Source: Comamonadaceae bacterium
GTDB lineage: Bacteria; Pseudomonadota; Gammaproteobacteria; Burkholderiales; Burkholderiaceae_C
Reading direction: 5' to 3'
NCBI GenBank assembly: GCA_947374705.1
Contig: CANCDA010000068.1
Location: forward strand, 1 to 11,900
Length of the DNA: 11,900 bases
In this document: positions 1-7,017 of the stretch, piece after piece
How positions within the stretch are numbered: the first letter of the stretch is position 1
How the letters are laid out: the number at the start of each line of letters is the position of its first letter
The notes under the pieces: generated by a model
The model's input: the letters and a program-made list of their open reading frames with translations, nothing else
Database searches by the model: none
Told to the model about the DNA's origin: nothing
Made by a program: the position numbers and the translations under genes

Positions 1-1824
1 GCGAATGGCATCGGGCGGCGCGGGTTTGCAGCACTTGGCGAGTTGGGTCAGCAGGGAATCGACCCCGACCACCAGCACGCCGCCTTGCGAGCGGCCATCG
101 GTGCTGGCTTTTTTGAGCAACGCCTGCTCGTCCGGCGGGGCCATCGGCTCAGGCGGGCGCAGCACGGCTTCCACGCTATGCAAAGAGAACTCGTCCTTGC
201 CCACCACCTCAAACAAATCGTCGGCCGAATGAAAGCCCAGTTGCGCAGCCAAGTCGTCCAGCTTCACCGCCGTTTTGCCCAGGCGTTGCAACAGTTTTTC
301 AACCGCCTCACGGCCCCGCGCCACGGTCTCGTGCATGGCCAGGGCGTTGAACCAGGCGCGCACTTTGGAGCGCGCTCTGGGGCTGGCCAGAAAGCCCAGT
401 TCGGGGTTGAGCCAATCGCGCGAGGGGCCACCCTCTTTGACCGTCACCACTTCAACGGTTTGGCCGTTTTTCAAAGGCGTGTTCAGCGGCACCAGCGCGC
501 CGTCCACCCGCGCGCCCCGGCAGCGGTGGCCCAAGTTGGTGTGCACGCTGTAGGCAAAGTCCACCGCCGTAGCGCCTTGGGGCAACTCCACGATGGCCGC
601 GTCAGGCGTCAGCACGTAAATGCGGTCTTCAAACACGCCCGCCGCCTGCTGCTGCTCGCCGCTCAAATCTCGCTCCCAAGCCAGCAACTGGCGCAGCACA
701 GCGATTTTGGCGTCGTAAGCGCTGCTGGCCGACACACCCGTGTAGCCCTTGGTTCCCGCCTCTTTGTAAGCCCAATGCGCGGCCACGCCGTGCTCGGCAT
801 GGTCGTGCATGGCCTGCGTACGAATCTGGATCTCAATGGACTGGCCGAGCGCGTTACGCACGATGGTGTGCAAAGACTGGTAGCCGTTGGATTTGGGCTT
901 GGCAATGTAGTCGTCAAACTCCGCCGTCAAGGGCTGGAACTCGTTATGCACCCAGCTCAGCGCGGCATAACAGTCGGGCACAGAACTCACCACAATGCGC
1001 AGCGCGCGGATGTCGTAGAGCTGCTCAAAGCCGAGCGATTTGCCCCGCATTTTTTTGACGATGCTGTAGATGTGCTTGGGGCGGCCTGTGACCTGCGCGC
1101 TGATGCCCTGGGCTTGCAACTCATCTGCCACGCACTGGCGCAACTGCTCAACATAGCTTTCACGTTCGATGCGTTTTTCGTCCAGCAGACGGGCTATTTG
1201 CTTGTAGGTGTCAGGCTCCAGAAAGCGGAAAGACAGGTCTTCCAACTCCCACTTCACCTCCCAAATGCCCAGGCGATTGGCCAGTGGCGCAAACACCTGG
1301 AGCGACTCCGAGGCCAGCCCCTCAGGCACGGGTTTTTTACTGGCCGCGAAATAGCGCAGCGACTGCAAGCGCGAGGCCAGACGCAGCATCACCACCCGCA
1401 GATCACGCGAAAACGCGAGCAGCATCTTGCGCACATTTTCATTTTGCGACGTGGCCTTGGAGGTGCGCGCTTGCTGCTGCACTTGCACCAGCTTGGTGAC
1501 CTCTACGGCCAGATCGGCAAAGTTCTCACCAAAGGCTTTGGCAATCACCTCCTGAGGCCGGTGAAGGTGCGCACTGGCATACACGAGGTAGCTTGCGGCT
1601 TGCATGGCCTGCGAGCCGCCTATGGTCTTGAGGATGTCGGCCACGGCGTCGGCGTGGGCCAGGGTGTTTTCGCCCGTGGGCAAGGCTTCACCCAGCAGCA
1701 AGGGTTCTGCAAAAGCGCGGGCACGCGCCAGTACCTGGGCTTGCTCAAGTCCTTGTTCTACCGTGGCCGCAATCACCTCGGGCAGGCGCGATGCGTCATG
1801 GGGTTCGGGTGCGTGACTTTTCAT
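1..1824 (-). CDS. relA: RelA, GTP pyrophosphokinase ((p)ppGpp synthetase), 3' end cut by the window edge
   Basis: The product transfers pyrophosphate from ATP to GTP or GDP to make the alarmone (p)ppGpp on stalled ribosomes. I translated 608 residues, and the frame is still open at base 1. Seen in order: a degenerate HD hydrolase domain (about 50-160), in which the expected His-Asp pair is Tyr82-Ala83 in LVYAS, so hydrolase activity is probably absent; a synthetase domain (about 240-350) with RPKHIYSIVKKM near 248, YDIRALRIVV from 270, the acidic stretch from Glu302 and YQSLH from Tyr315; a TGS domain (about 399-460) beginning EDRIYVLTPD; and a Cys-Cys pair at 598-599 of the conserved-cysteine region. 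The C-terminal ACT domain lies outside the window. RelA proteins are usually about 740 residues, so roughly 130 are missing. The ATG follows an AAGGG that touches the stop codon of the upstream hydrolase, 7 bp away, which suggests one transcript and coupled translation. Family assignment is firm. Confidence 0.96.
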   Translation of the reverse strand, partial: MKSHAPEPHDASRLPEVIAATVEQGLEQAQVLARARAFAEPLLLGEALPTGENTLAHADAVADILKTIGGSQAMQAASYLVYASAHLHRPQEVIAKAFGENFADLAVEVTKLVQVQQQARTSKATSQNENVRKMLLAFSRDLRVVMLRLASRLQSLRYFAASKKPVPEGLASESLQVFAPLANRLGIWEVKWELEDLSFRFLEPDTYKQIARLLDEKRIERESYVEQLRQCVADELQAQGISAQVTGRPKHIYSIVKKMRGKSLGFEQLYDIRALRIVVSSVPDCYAALSWVHNEFQPLTAEFDDYIAKPKSNGYQSLHTIVRNALGQSIEIQIRTQAMHDHAEHGVAAHWAYKEAGTKGYTGVSASSAYDAKIAVLRQLLAWERDLSGEQQQAAGVFEDRIYVLTPDAAIVELPQGATAVDFAYSVHTNLGHRCRGARVDGALVPLNTPLKNGQTVEVVTVKEGGPSRDWLNPELGFLASPRARSKVRAWFNALAMHETVARGREAVEKLLQRLGKTAVKLDDLAAQLGFHSADDLFEVVGKDEFSLHSVEAVLRPPEPMAPPDEQALLKKASTDGRSQGGVLVVGVDSLLTQLAKCCKPAPPDAIR

Positions 1825-1831
1825 GCGCCCT

Positions 1832-2716
1832 TCACGCCTGACCCAGCAGAAAGTCAGCCACCACCTGCACCTGATCCGCCACCACCAACATGGGCGCATG
1901 GCCGACCCCGGCAAACTCCACCAATTGCGCTTTGGGGCCGCGCTGCGTCATGGCCTGTGCGGTCGCTACGGAGAGCAAATCCGACTGCGCCCCCCGTGTG
2001 AGCAACGTGCGCGCCTTGATCTGGTCGTACAACTGCCACAGTGCCGCTTCGCCCTGTGCCACAGCCTCTTGCGTGAGCGCACGAAAGGGCAAGGCCATGC
2101 TGGGGTCGTAATGCATGACGAAGCCGCCCTGTGCGTCACCGGCGGGCTTGAGCATGGGCCGGGTCAGCGCCAACCACTGTTCAGGCGTATGCGGGCCAAA
2201 GGTGGGGGAAACCGCCCACAGGATTTGAGCGGCTTGATCCACCGATGCAAATCGCACCGGCTGACCCAGATAGGCCGCAATACGCTGCAAAGCCTGCCAC
2301 TCCAGCACCGGCCCCACGTCGTTCAAAACCAGGCGGCGGATGTCGAGCCCCGGACTGGCAGCCAACGCAATCAGACCGCCCATGCTGGTGCCCACCCAGT
2401 CCAGTGTGGTGGGGGCCAAGTGACGCACCAGGGCCTGCATATCGGCCGCGTAAAACGGCACTTGGTAGCCCATAGCGTCCTTGAGCCAATCGCTCTGGCC
2501 GCGCCCCACCACATCCGGGCAGACCACACGCAATGCACCGGGCGCACGGTCACACAGGGCCTGTGCCAGCACGTCAAAGTCACGCCCCTGGCGCGTCAGA
2601 CCATGCACGCACAGCACGACGTGTTGGGCCGTGGACGAGCCCCATTGCCAATAGGCCATTTGGTGGCCTTGGGCGGTATCGGGACAATGAATGTGGTGCA
2701 GGGTGGGTTCGGTCAT
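1832..2716 (-). CDS. Alpha/beta-fold hydrolase, substrate unknown
   Basis: This 294-residue protein is a cytoplasmic alpha/beta hydrolase with no signal peptide. The oxyanion-hole region HGLTRQGRDFD starts at His38. The nucleophile elbow GTSMGG has Ser111, the acid is probably Asp246 in RGAQSDLL, and the catalytic His is His273 in GVGHAPML. All three catalytic residues are therefore present. The frame is open further upstream to 2809, but those extra residues come from repeat and spacer sequence, and MTEPTLHHIHCP is the natural start. No good Shine-Dalgarno sequence precedes this ATG; there is only an A-rich stretch after a strong hairpin. relA follows 7 bp downstream and is probably cotranscribed. 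The substrate cannot be read from the sequence: esterase, lactonase and C-C hydrolase members share this pattern. The fold is certain; the function is not known. Confidence 0.9.
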   Translation of the reverse strand: MTEPTLHHIHCPDTAQGHQMAYWQWGSSTAQHVVLCVHGLTRQGRDFDVLAQALCDRAPGALRVVCPDVVGRGQSDWLKDAMGYQVPFYAADMQALVRHLAPTTLDWVGTSMGGLIALAASPGLDIRRLVLNDVGPVLEWQALQRIAAYLGQPVRFASVDQAAQILWAVSPTFGPHTPEQWLALTRPMLKPAGDAQGGFVMHYDPSMALPFRALTQEAVAQGEAALWQLYDQIKARTLLTRGAQSDLLSVATAQAMTQRGPKAQLVEFAGVGHAPMLVVADQVQVVADFLLGQA

Positions 2717-2732
2717 GGCGGATTTTTTTGAA

Positions 2733-2750
2733 TTCCCGCCTGCGCGGGAA
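2733..2750. repeat. REP-like hairpin, TTCCCGC / GCGGGAA
   Basis: A perfect 7-bp inverted repeat (2733-2739 and 2744-2750) encloses a CTGC loop. It matches the common dispersed element of the form ATTCCCGC...GCGGGAAT that I recall from many proteobacterial intergenic regions. It lies 16 bp upstream of the hydrolase ATG. In the minus-strand transcript it would be a leader hairpin followed by a run of A, not U, so it is not a terminator for that strand. Confidence 0.6.
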
Positions 2751-2760
2751 ATACGAATCA

Positions 2761-2814
2761 ATGAAGAAATTGGGGCTAGTGCTGGCGATAATCGCAGGCT
2801 TGTCACCATCCTAA
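2761..2814 (+). other. 17-residue reading frame resembling a bare signal peptide; leader peptide or gene remnant
   Basis: An ATG opens an 18-codon frame, MKKLGLVLAIIAGLSPS then TAA. It has the two N-terminal lysines and hydrophobic core of a Sec signal sequence but no mature part. It ends 32 bp before the bdhA start codon and begins 10 bp after the REP-like hairpin. The upstream GGGAA is too far away to be a convincing ribosome site. It may be a leftover of a decayed exported-protein gene, a leader peptide for bdhA, or chance. I cannot decide between these from sequence alone. Confidence 0.3.
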
Positions 2815-2846
2815 TTCAATCGACACCCATTTTCGGAGAATCTCCC

Positions 2847-3629
2847 ATGCTCAAAGGCAAAACAGCACTCGTCACCGGCTCCACCAGCGGCATTGGCCTA
2901 GGCATCGCCAAGGCACTGGCCCGCCAAGGCGCCAACATCGTGATGAACGGTTTTGGTGATGTAGCAGGCCCCAAGGCCGAAATCGCCGCGCTGGGCGTGC
3001 AAGTGACCCACCACAACGCCGACATGAGCCGCCCCGAAGAGATTGAGGCGATGATGGCTTTTGCCGCAGCCCAGTTTGGCCGGGTCGATATTTTGGTGAA
3101 CAACGCAGGCATTCAGCACGTAGCCCGCATTGAAAACTTCTCCACCGAACGTTGGGACGCCGTGATCGCCATCAACCTCTCCAGCGCCTTTCACGCCACC
3201 CGCCTGGCCTTGCCCGCCATGTTGGCCGCCAACGAGGGCAAAGGCTGGGGCCGCATCATCAACGTGGCCTCGGCGCACGGCTTGGTCGGCTCGCCTGAAA
3301 AATCAGCCTATGTGGCGGCCAAGCATGGCCTGGTGGGCCTGACCAAAGTCACCGCGCTGGAAAACGCCACCAGCGGCGTGACCTGCAACGCCATTTGCCC
3401 TGGCTGGGTGCTCACACCCATTGTGCAAAAGCAACTCGACGCCAAAGTGGCCGCACAAGGCATTACGAACGAGGCCGCCACTGAACAACTGCTGCGAGAA
3501 AAAGAACCCTCCATGCAATTCACCACGCCCGATGAATTGGGCGAACTCGCCGTGTTCTTCTGCTCAGCTGCTGGTAACAATGTGCGCGGCGTGGCTTGGA
3601 ATATGGATGGGGGTTGGGTGGCGCAATAA
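2847..3629 (+). CDS. bdhA: D-3-hydroxybutyrate dehydrogenase (SDR family)
   Basis: The enzyme oxidises D-3-hydroxybutyrate to acetoacetate with NAD in the cytoplasm, which lets the cell use polyhydroxybutyrate monomers. The 260-residue protein is a classical short-chain dehydrogenase: the cofactor motif TGSTSGIG is at 10-17, NNAG at 85-88, Asn110, and the catalytic Ser142, Tyr155 and Lys159. Gln90, His144, Lys152, Trp187 and Trp257 fall where bacterial 3-hydroxybutyrate dehydrogenases hold the substrate carboxylate and shape its pocket, which separates this protein from generic SDRs. The length is typical. The chosen ATG has GGAGA at 2835-2839, 7 bp upstream; the frame is open upstream to 2691 but that part lacks family similarity. 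It diverges from the hydrolase-relA pair and converges on the SIMPL gene. No phasin or PHB synthase gene is in the window. Confidence 0.93.
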   Translation: MLKGKTALVTGSTSGIGLGIAKALARQGANIVMNGFGDVAGPKAEIAALGVQVTHHNADMSRPEEIEAMMAFAAAQFGRVDILVNNAGIQHVARIENFSTERWDAVIAINLSSAFHATRLALPAMLAANEGKGWGRIINVASAHGLVGSPEKSAYVAAKHGLVGLTKVTALENATSGVTCNAICPGWVLTPIVQKQLDAKVAAQGITNEAATEQLLREKEPSMQFTTPDELGELAVFFCSAAGNNVRGVAWNMDGGWVAQ

Positions 3630-3639
3630 GGTCTTATTG
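3624..3639. repeat. Palindrome over the bdhA stop codon, possible weak convergent terminator
   Basis: CAATAAG at 3624-3630 and CTTATTG at 3633-3639 form a perfect inverted repeat that includes the TAA of bdhA, in the 24-bp gap between two converging genes. As RNA it would be at most a 6-bp AT-rich stem with a GGTC loop, and no U-run follows on either strand. A terminator role is only possible, not shown. Confidence 0.3.
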
Positions 3640-3653
3640 GCTCGGGGCTAGGT

Positions 3654-4364
3654 TCACTTCAACTGCACCGAGCCACTCACCGTCACCTGCACGGTGGACT
3701 TGCCTGCCTCCACCGGCACAGGCGCATCCGCCATAGCCGCCCTGCTCTCCATGGCCATCAGGCGGGGGCGAAAAGGTTGGCCCAGGTCATTGGCGGTGAC
3801 CGACACTTCTCGCAGGGTGTAGCCCGCAAACCCAAAGCCTTTGGCAATCGCTTCGGCCTGGGTTTTGTAGTTGCTTATGGCTTGCGCTTGCGCCTCGGTT
3901 TGCACCCGCGCGCGTAACTCGCGGCTCAGGCTAAAGCTCACCCCGGCCACCGTCAGGGTCTGAATTTTGCCCGCCGTTGTGCTGATTTTTTCAAAATCAC
4001 GCCCCTCCATCACCATCTCCACCGTGCCTTGCCAGCCATTGATCTTGCCCTCACGCCCATAGCGCGGGGACAGGCTGAACTGCCCGGTCTTCACGTCTAA
4101 TCGCCCAGGGATGGCTGCTTTTTTAGCCTCACCCAAAGCCGCCTCCAAAGCCGCCTTGAGTTGCGTTTGTACGGCACTGGCGTCAGCCCCGTCGCGGGTG
4201 GTGCTCATGTTCAGCACCATCAGGTCTTGCGCCACATCGACCGAGGCATTGGCGGAGAGCTGCACCACACTGTGGGGCGATTGAGCACCCAACTGCTGAG
4301 CAAAACAAGCGCCAGTCGCATAAAAAAATGCGTAACCAGCCATCCATTTAAAAGCGTATTTCAA
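3654..4364 (-). CDS. Exported SIMPL (DUF541) domain protein
   Basis: This 236-residue protein belongs to the SIMPL/DUF541 family of bacterial envelope proteins, whose molecular role is poorly known; oxidative stress protection has been reported for some members. The N-terminus is a Sec signal peptide: Lys2 and Lys6, a hydrophobic stretch to about residue 20, and a likely cleavage after CFA (Ala22). Cys20 could hint at a lipoprotein, but the lipobox is poor. The mature part begins with the typical VVQLSANASVDVAQDLMVL strand pattern, includes an FSLSPRYGREGKINGWQG segment as in the family, and ends VQVTVSGSVQLK. The start is TTG, chosen because GGGAG lies 8 bp upstream and the signal peptide needs the first lysines; an ATG exists at codon 8. 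It follows the 89-residue protein gene by 38 bp and is probably cotranscribed with it. Confidence 0.85.
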   Translation of the reverse strand: MKYAFKWMAGYAFFYATGACFAQQLGAQSPHSVVQLSANASVDVAQDLMVLNMSTTRDGADASAVQTQLKAALEAALGEAKKAAIPGRLDVKTGQFSLSPRYGREGKINGWQGTVEMVMEGRDFEKISTTAGKIQTLTVAGVSFSLSRELRARVQTEAQAQAISNYKTQAEAIAKGFGFAGYTLREVSVTANDLGQPFRPRLMAMESRAAMADAPVPVEAGKSTVQVTVSGSVQLK

Positions 4365-4372
4365 AACAGTGT

Positions 4373-4377
4373 CTCCC
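4373..4377 (-). promoter_or_regulatory. Ribosome binding site that supports the TTG start of the SIMPL gene
   Basis: On the minus strand GGGAG stands 8 bp before TTG at 4364. The next in-frame ATG, at codon 8, has no such site at a proper distance. Starting at TTG keeps the charged N-terminus of the signal peptide. Confidence 0.6.
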
Positions 4378-4402
4378 GAAAAATCGTGCTGGCCTAAAGG
4401 GC

Positions 4403-4672
4403 TTATGGCCGAGATGTACCGACATTCTGTTGCTGGCTCACCTGCTGACGCAGCACCTGGCGCTCTTGCTCAGAAAACGGTTGACGGGGTTCGTTTTGCT
4501 TTTGCGCCTCTTGCTGCGCCTTGAGCGCCGTGCGCAATTCCATTCGCCGCTTCTCACGTAGCGCGCTCTGGTCAACCTGCTCGGGCGCAGTAACCCGCTG
4601 TGGCGCGCCATCTTGCGCCACAGCTTGTGCGGTCAAGCAACAAAGTACGATGAGTCGATACAACAAGTTCAT
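4403..4672 (-). CDS. Small exported Gln-rich protein, function unknown
   Basis: I do not recognise this 89-residue protein as a named family. It has a clear signal peptide: MNLLYRLIVLCCL, then cleavage probably after AVA at Ala19. The mature part of about 70 residues is highly polar, with about 16 glutamines and many Arg and Glu residues, and residues 37-82 look helical or coiled-coil. The stretch PFSEQERQVLRQQV (65-78) resembles the short LS-x-EER-x-x-LR-Q motif common in small exported proteins of Burkholderiales. The ATG lacks a clear Shine-Dalgarno sequence. It is the first gene of a probable two-gene unit with the SIMPL gene and diverges from the ompR-like gene across a shared regulatory spacer. 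A periplasmic location is inferred; no function can be assigned. Confidence 0.7.
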   Translation of the reverse strand: MNLLYRLIVLCCLTAQAVAQDGAPQRVTAPEQVDQSALREKRRMELRTALKAQQEAQKQNEPRQPFSEQERQVLRQQVSQQQNVGTSRP

Positions 4673-4723
4673 GTTCGCAATTTAACGCAGACCCATGAGC
4701 AAGTGTTCACCCAACCAGCGTCT

Positions 4724-4820
4724 CTGTTACAAAAGTGAGAACGTCTTGTGTAACAGTGTGTCAAAACCGGCCAAAAATTAAGTTTTTTATGAATTTGAGA
4801 GTAAAAATGCCTGTGTTACA
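4724..4820. promoter_or_regulatory. Three TGTTACA boxes in the divergent spacer, candidate OmpR/RisA binding sites
   Basis: CTGTTACA at 4724-4731 and its exact reverse complement TGTAACAG at 4749-4756 form an 8-bp inverted repeat with a 17-bp spacer. A third TGTTACA lies at 4814-4820, 20 bp before the regulator start codon. The 168-bp spacer 4673-4840 is AT-rich and feeds both divergent units. The half-site resembles the TGTAACA/GTTACA core of E. coli OmpR sites. I saw no confident -35/-10 pair on either strand. Assignment to the adjacent regulator is inference. Confidence 0.5.
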
Positions 4821-4840
4821 AATTCATTGGAACCCATGAA

Positions 4841-5572
4841 ATGACAACAAGTACCAACCGGATTGACAAAATTTTGATCGTCGATGACGACGCTCGCATC
4901 CGTGATTTACTGCGCCGTTACTTAACGCAGGAAGGCTTTGAAGTCTTTCTCGCCGAGGACGGAAAATCTCTGACGCGCATCTTGCTGCGCGAGAGTGTTG
5001 ACCTGATCGTGCTCGACCTCATGATGCCGGGCGAAGATGGCTTGTCCATCTGCCGGCGTCTGCGCAGCGCCAATGACCGCACCCCCATCATCATGCTCAC
5101 CGCCAAGGTGGAAGACGTGGACCGCATCGTGGGCCTGGAGGTCGGCGCCGACGACTACCTGGGCAAGCCCTTCAACCCCCGTGAGCTGCTGGCCCGCATC
5201 AACGCTGTGTTGCGTCGCCGCCCGCCCACCGAGGTGCCTGGTGCGCCCTCCAATGAAAACGAAGTGGTCAACTTCGGGCCGTTCACCTTCGATCTGGGCT
5301 CACGCACGCTGCGCAAAGACAATGAAGAAATGCCCTTGACCACCGGCGAATTTGCCATGCTCAAGGCCTTGGTGCGCCACCCTCGTCAGCCCATGTCGCG
5401 TGAAAAACTGGCCCAGTTGGCGCGGGGCCGTGAGTTCGAACCCTTTGACCGTAGCCTGGATGTGCAGGTTTCTCGCCTGCGCAAATTGGTGGAGCTTGAC
5501 GCAGCCTCACCCCGCTACATCCAGACGGTCTGGGGCGTGGGTTATGTCTTTGTTCCGGACGGTGCAAGTTGA
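4841..5572 (+). CDS. ompR: OmpR/RisA-type response regulator
   Basis: This 243-residue cytoplasmic transcription factor is phosphorylated by its partner kinase. The receiver domain (about 10-125) shows the acidic pocket Asp15-Asp16-Asp17, phosphoacceptor Asp59 in VLDLMMPGEDG, Thr87 in MLTAK and Lys109 in GKPFNPRELL. The DNA-binding winged helix (about 143-240) includes RSLDVQVSRLRKLVE as the recognition region and YIQTVWGVGYVF as the wing. The receiver and the linker EVPGAPS look like OmpR and Bordetella RisA rather than PhoB or KdpE. Its length is usual. The start ATG has only a weak GGAA 8 bp upstream. The stop codon overlaps the alternative TTG start of the kinase gene, so the two form an operon. 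Three TGTTACA boxes upstream suggest autoregulation. In this group the pair is linked to envelope, osmotic or acid responses; the signal here is unknown. Confidence 0.92.
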   Translation: MTTSTNRIDKILIVDDDARIRDLLRRYLTQEGFEVFLAEDGKSLTRILLRESVDLIVLDLMMPGEDGLSICRRLRSANDRTPIIMLTAKVEDVDRIVGLEVGADDYLGKPFNPRELLARINAVLRRRPPTEVPGAPSNENEVVNFGPFTFDLGSRTLRKDNEEMPLTTGEFAMLKALVRHPRQPMSREKLAQLARGREFEPFDRSLDVQVSRLRKLVELDAASPRYIQTVWGVGYVFVPDGAS

Positions 5573-7008
5573 GCTGGAACAAAACGCCATCCCACGACAC
5601 AAGGGCGGCTGACCTCACTGGCCCAGCGCCACTGGAGACCATGTCAGCTGCGCTCGATGGCGTGCCTGTTAGTGGCACGCAGATTCGCTTTCACCTGAGT
5701 CTGTTCTGGCGAACCTTCTTCTTGATCGCCATTCTGCTGTTCGGCAGCATCTTGGCTTGGCTGCAAACCTTGCGCGCCTTGGAGTTTGAGCCGCGTGCCA
5801 CCCAGACGGCGCAGCAAATCGCATCCCTGGTTAACTTGAGTCGGGCGGGTTTGATTCACGCTGACGCCATAGCACGCACCTCATTGTTAAAAACCATGAC
5901 CGATCAGGAGGGTGTGCGCATTGTCCCGCGTGAACCGACGGATCGCTATGACCCGTTTGACGATGACAGCTTGAGCCAACGCATCTCGGCCGAGTTGAGC
6001 AAGAAACTTGGTTCTGGCACTATCGTGGCTGACAGTGTGAACAATGCCCCTGGTTTATGGGTCGGTTTTGAGATCGACGGCGACAAGTACTGGATGCTGA
6101 CGGATCACGCCCGCTTCAAGCAAACGGCCAGCAAGACCTGGTTAATCTGGCTGATTTCAGCCGCTGTTTTGTCGCTGGCCGGTGCGGCCCTGTTGGCCCG
6201 TTTAATCAACCGCCCGCTCAAAGAACTCTCGTTTGCAGCCAGCCGGGTTCGTGAAGGCGATTTCGTCGCCAGTCAACTCGACGAGCACGCCACCACCAAC
6301 GAAATTCGCCAAGTCAATATCGGATTCAACCGCATGGCCCAGCGGCTTGCCAAAATTGACCAAGACCGGGCGATCATGCTGGCCGGCATTTCGCACGACT
6401 TGCGCACCCCGCTTGCCCGGCTGCGGCTGGAAACCGAGATGAGCGTGAGCGACACCGATGCCCGGGCGCACATGGCCGCCGACATTGAGCAGCTTGACGC
6501 CATCATTGATAAGTTTTTGGACTACGCACGGCCCGACCATGTGAACCTGGTGCCCGTGAATTTGAACGAGGTGATTCATAACGGCCTCTACGCCTTTAAA
6601 AACCGACCCGACATGCACTTCAATCTGGACCTGCCTGAGGACTTCAAGGTTCAAGCCGACGAGGTGGAGCTGGGTCGTGTGTTTTCCAACCTCTTCGAAA
6701 ATGCGCGGCGGTATGCCAAATCGGCTGATTTCGATCTGACGATTGTGGACATCGCCGCCCGCACCCGGGGCAAATGGGTCTTGATCCGCGTGCGCGACTA
6801 CGGTCCCGGCGTTGACCCTGCCATTCTGAGCAACCTGACCAAGCCCTTCTTCCGGGGTGACATGGCCAGAACAGCGGCCACAGGCGCCGGCCTGGGACTG
6901 TCGATTGTTGAGAAAACCTTGCAGCGCATGGGCGGCAAGTTGACCCTCTCCAACAGCACCTCAGGCGGCTTGTCGGTGCGGATTCAACTGCCTATAGCGA
7001 AAACTTAA
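5569..7008 (+). CDS. envZ: EnvZ/RisS-type sensor histidine kinase
   Basis: This is an inner-membrane kinase and phosphatase for the adjacent OmpR-like regulator. In 479-residue numbering: TM1 about 45-65, a periplasmic segment of about 125 residues, TM2 about 191-211, HAMP about 209-262, and the H-box AGISHDLRTPLARLRLE with phosphoacceptor His276. The ATPase domain has the N-box NLFENARRYA (Asn378), G1 box DYGPG from Asp410 and GAGLGLSIVEK from 439. All catalytic boxes are intact. The start is uncertain: TTG at 5569 overlaps the regulator stop by 4 bp and would fit coupled translation, while ATG at 5641 has GGAG only 3 bp upstream and gives a 455-residue protein. Nothing in residues 1-24 looks conserved, so 5641 is quite possible. 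It converges on acs with a 9-bp gap and no visible terminator. Confidence 0.92.
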   Translation: MSWNKTPSHDTRAADLTGPAPLETMSAALDGVPVSGTQIRFHLSLFWRTFFLIAILLFGSILAWLQTLRALEFEPRATQTAQQIASLVNLSRAGLIHADAIARTSLLKTMTDQEGVRIVPREPTDRYDPFDDDSLSQRISAELSKKLGSGTIVADSVNNAPGLWVGFEIDGDKYWMLTDHARFKQTASKTWLIWLISAAVLSLAGAALLARLINRPLKELSFAASRVREGDFVASQLDEHATTNEIRQVNIGFNRMAQRLAKIDQDRAIMLAGISHDLRTPLARLRLETEMSVSDTDARAHMAADIEQLDAIIDKFLDYARPDHVNLVPVNLNEVIHNGLYAFKNRPDMHFNLDLPEDFKVQADEVELGRVFSNLFENARRYAKSADFDLTIVDIAARTRGKWVLIRVRDYGPGVDPAILSNLTKPFFRGDMARTAATGAGLGLSIVEKTLQRMGGKLTLSNSTSGGLSVRIQLPIAKT

Positions 7009-7017
7009 GGCGAAAGC

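Noticed and set aside
43..2001. 652-codon open frame on the plus strand
   Set aside because: It is antisense to relA, whose minus-strand frame matches the family over its whole length. The plus-strand translation is His/Arg/Gln rich with no recognisable domain, typical of a shadow in high-G+C DNA.
1823..2731. 302-codon open frame on the plus strand
   Set aside because: Antisense to the alpha/beta hydrolase, which has an intact catalytic triad in its own frame.
2717..2809. N-terminal extension of the hydrolase to 2809
   Set aside because: The added residues are translated from the REP-like hairpin and spacer and do not look like protein; MTEPTLHH at 2716 is the natural start.
4297..4330. AAGCGC-containing stretch in the SIMPL signal peptide as a second copy of the tex repeat
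   Set aside because: Only a short fragment is similar, there is no stem, and it is fully explained by signal-peptide coding.
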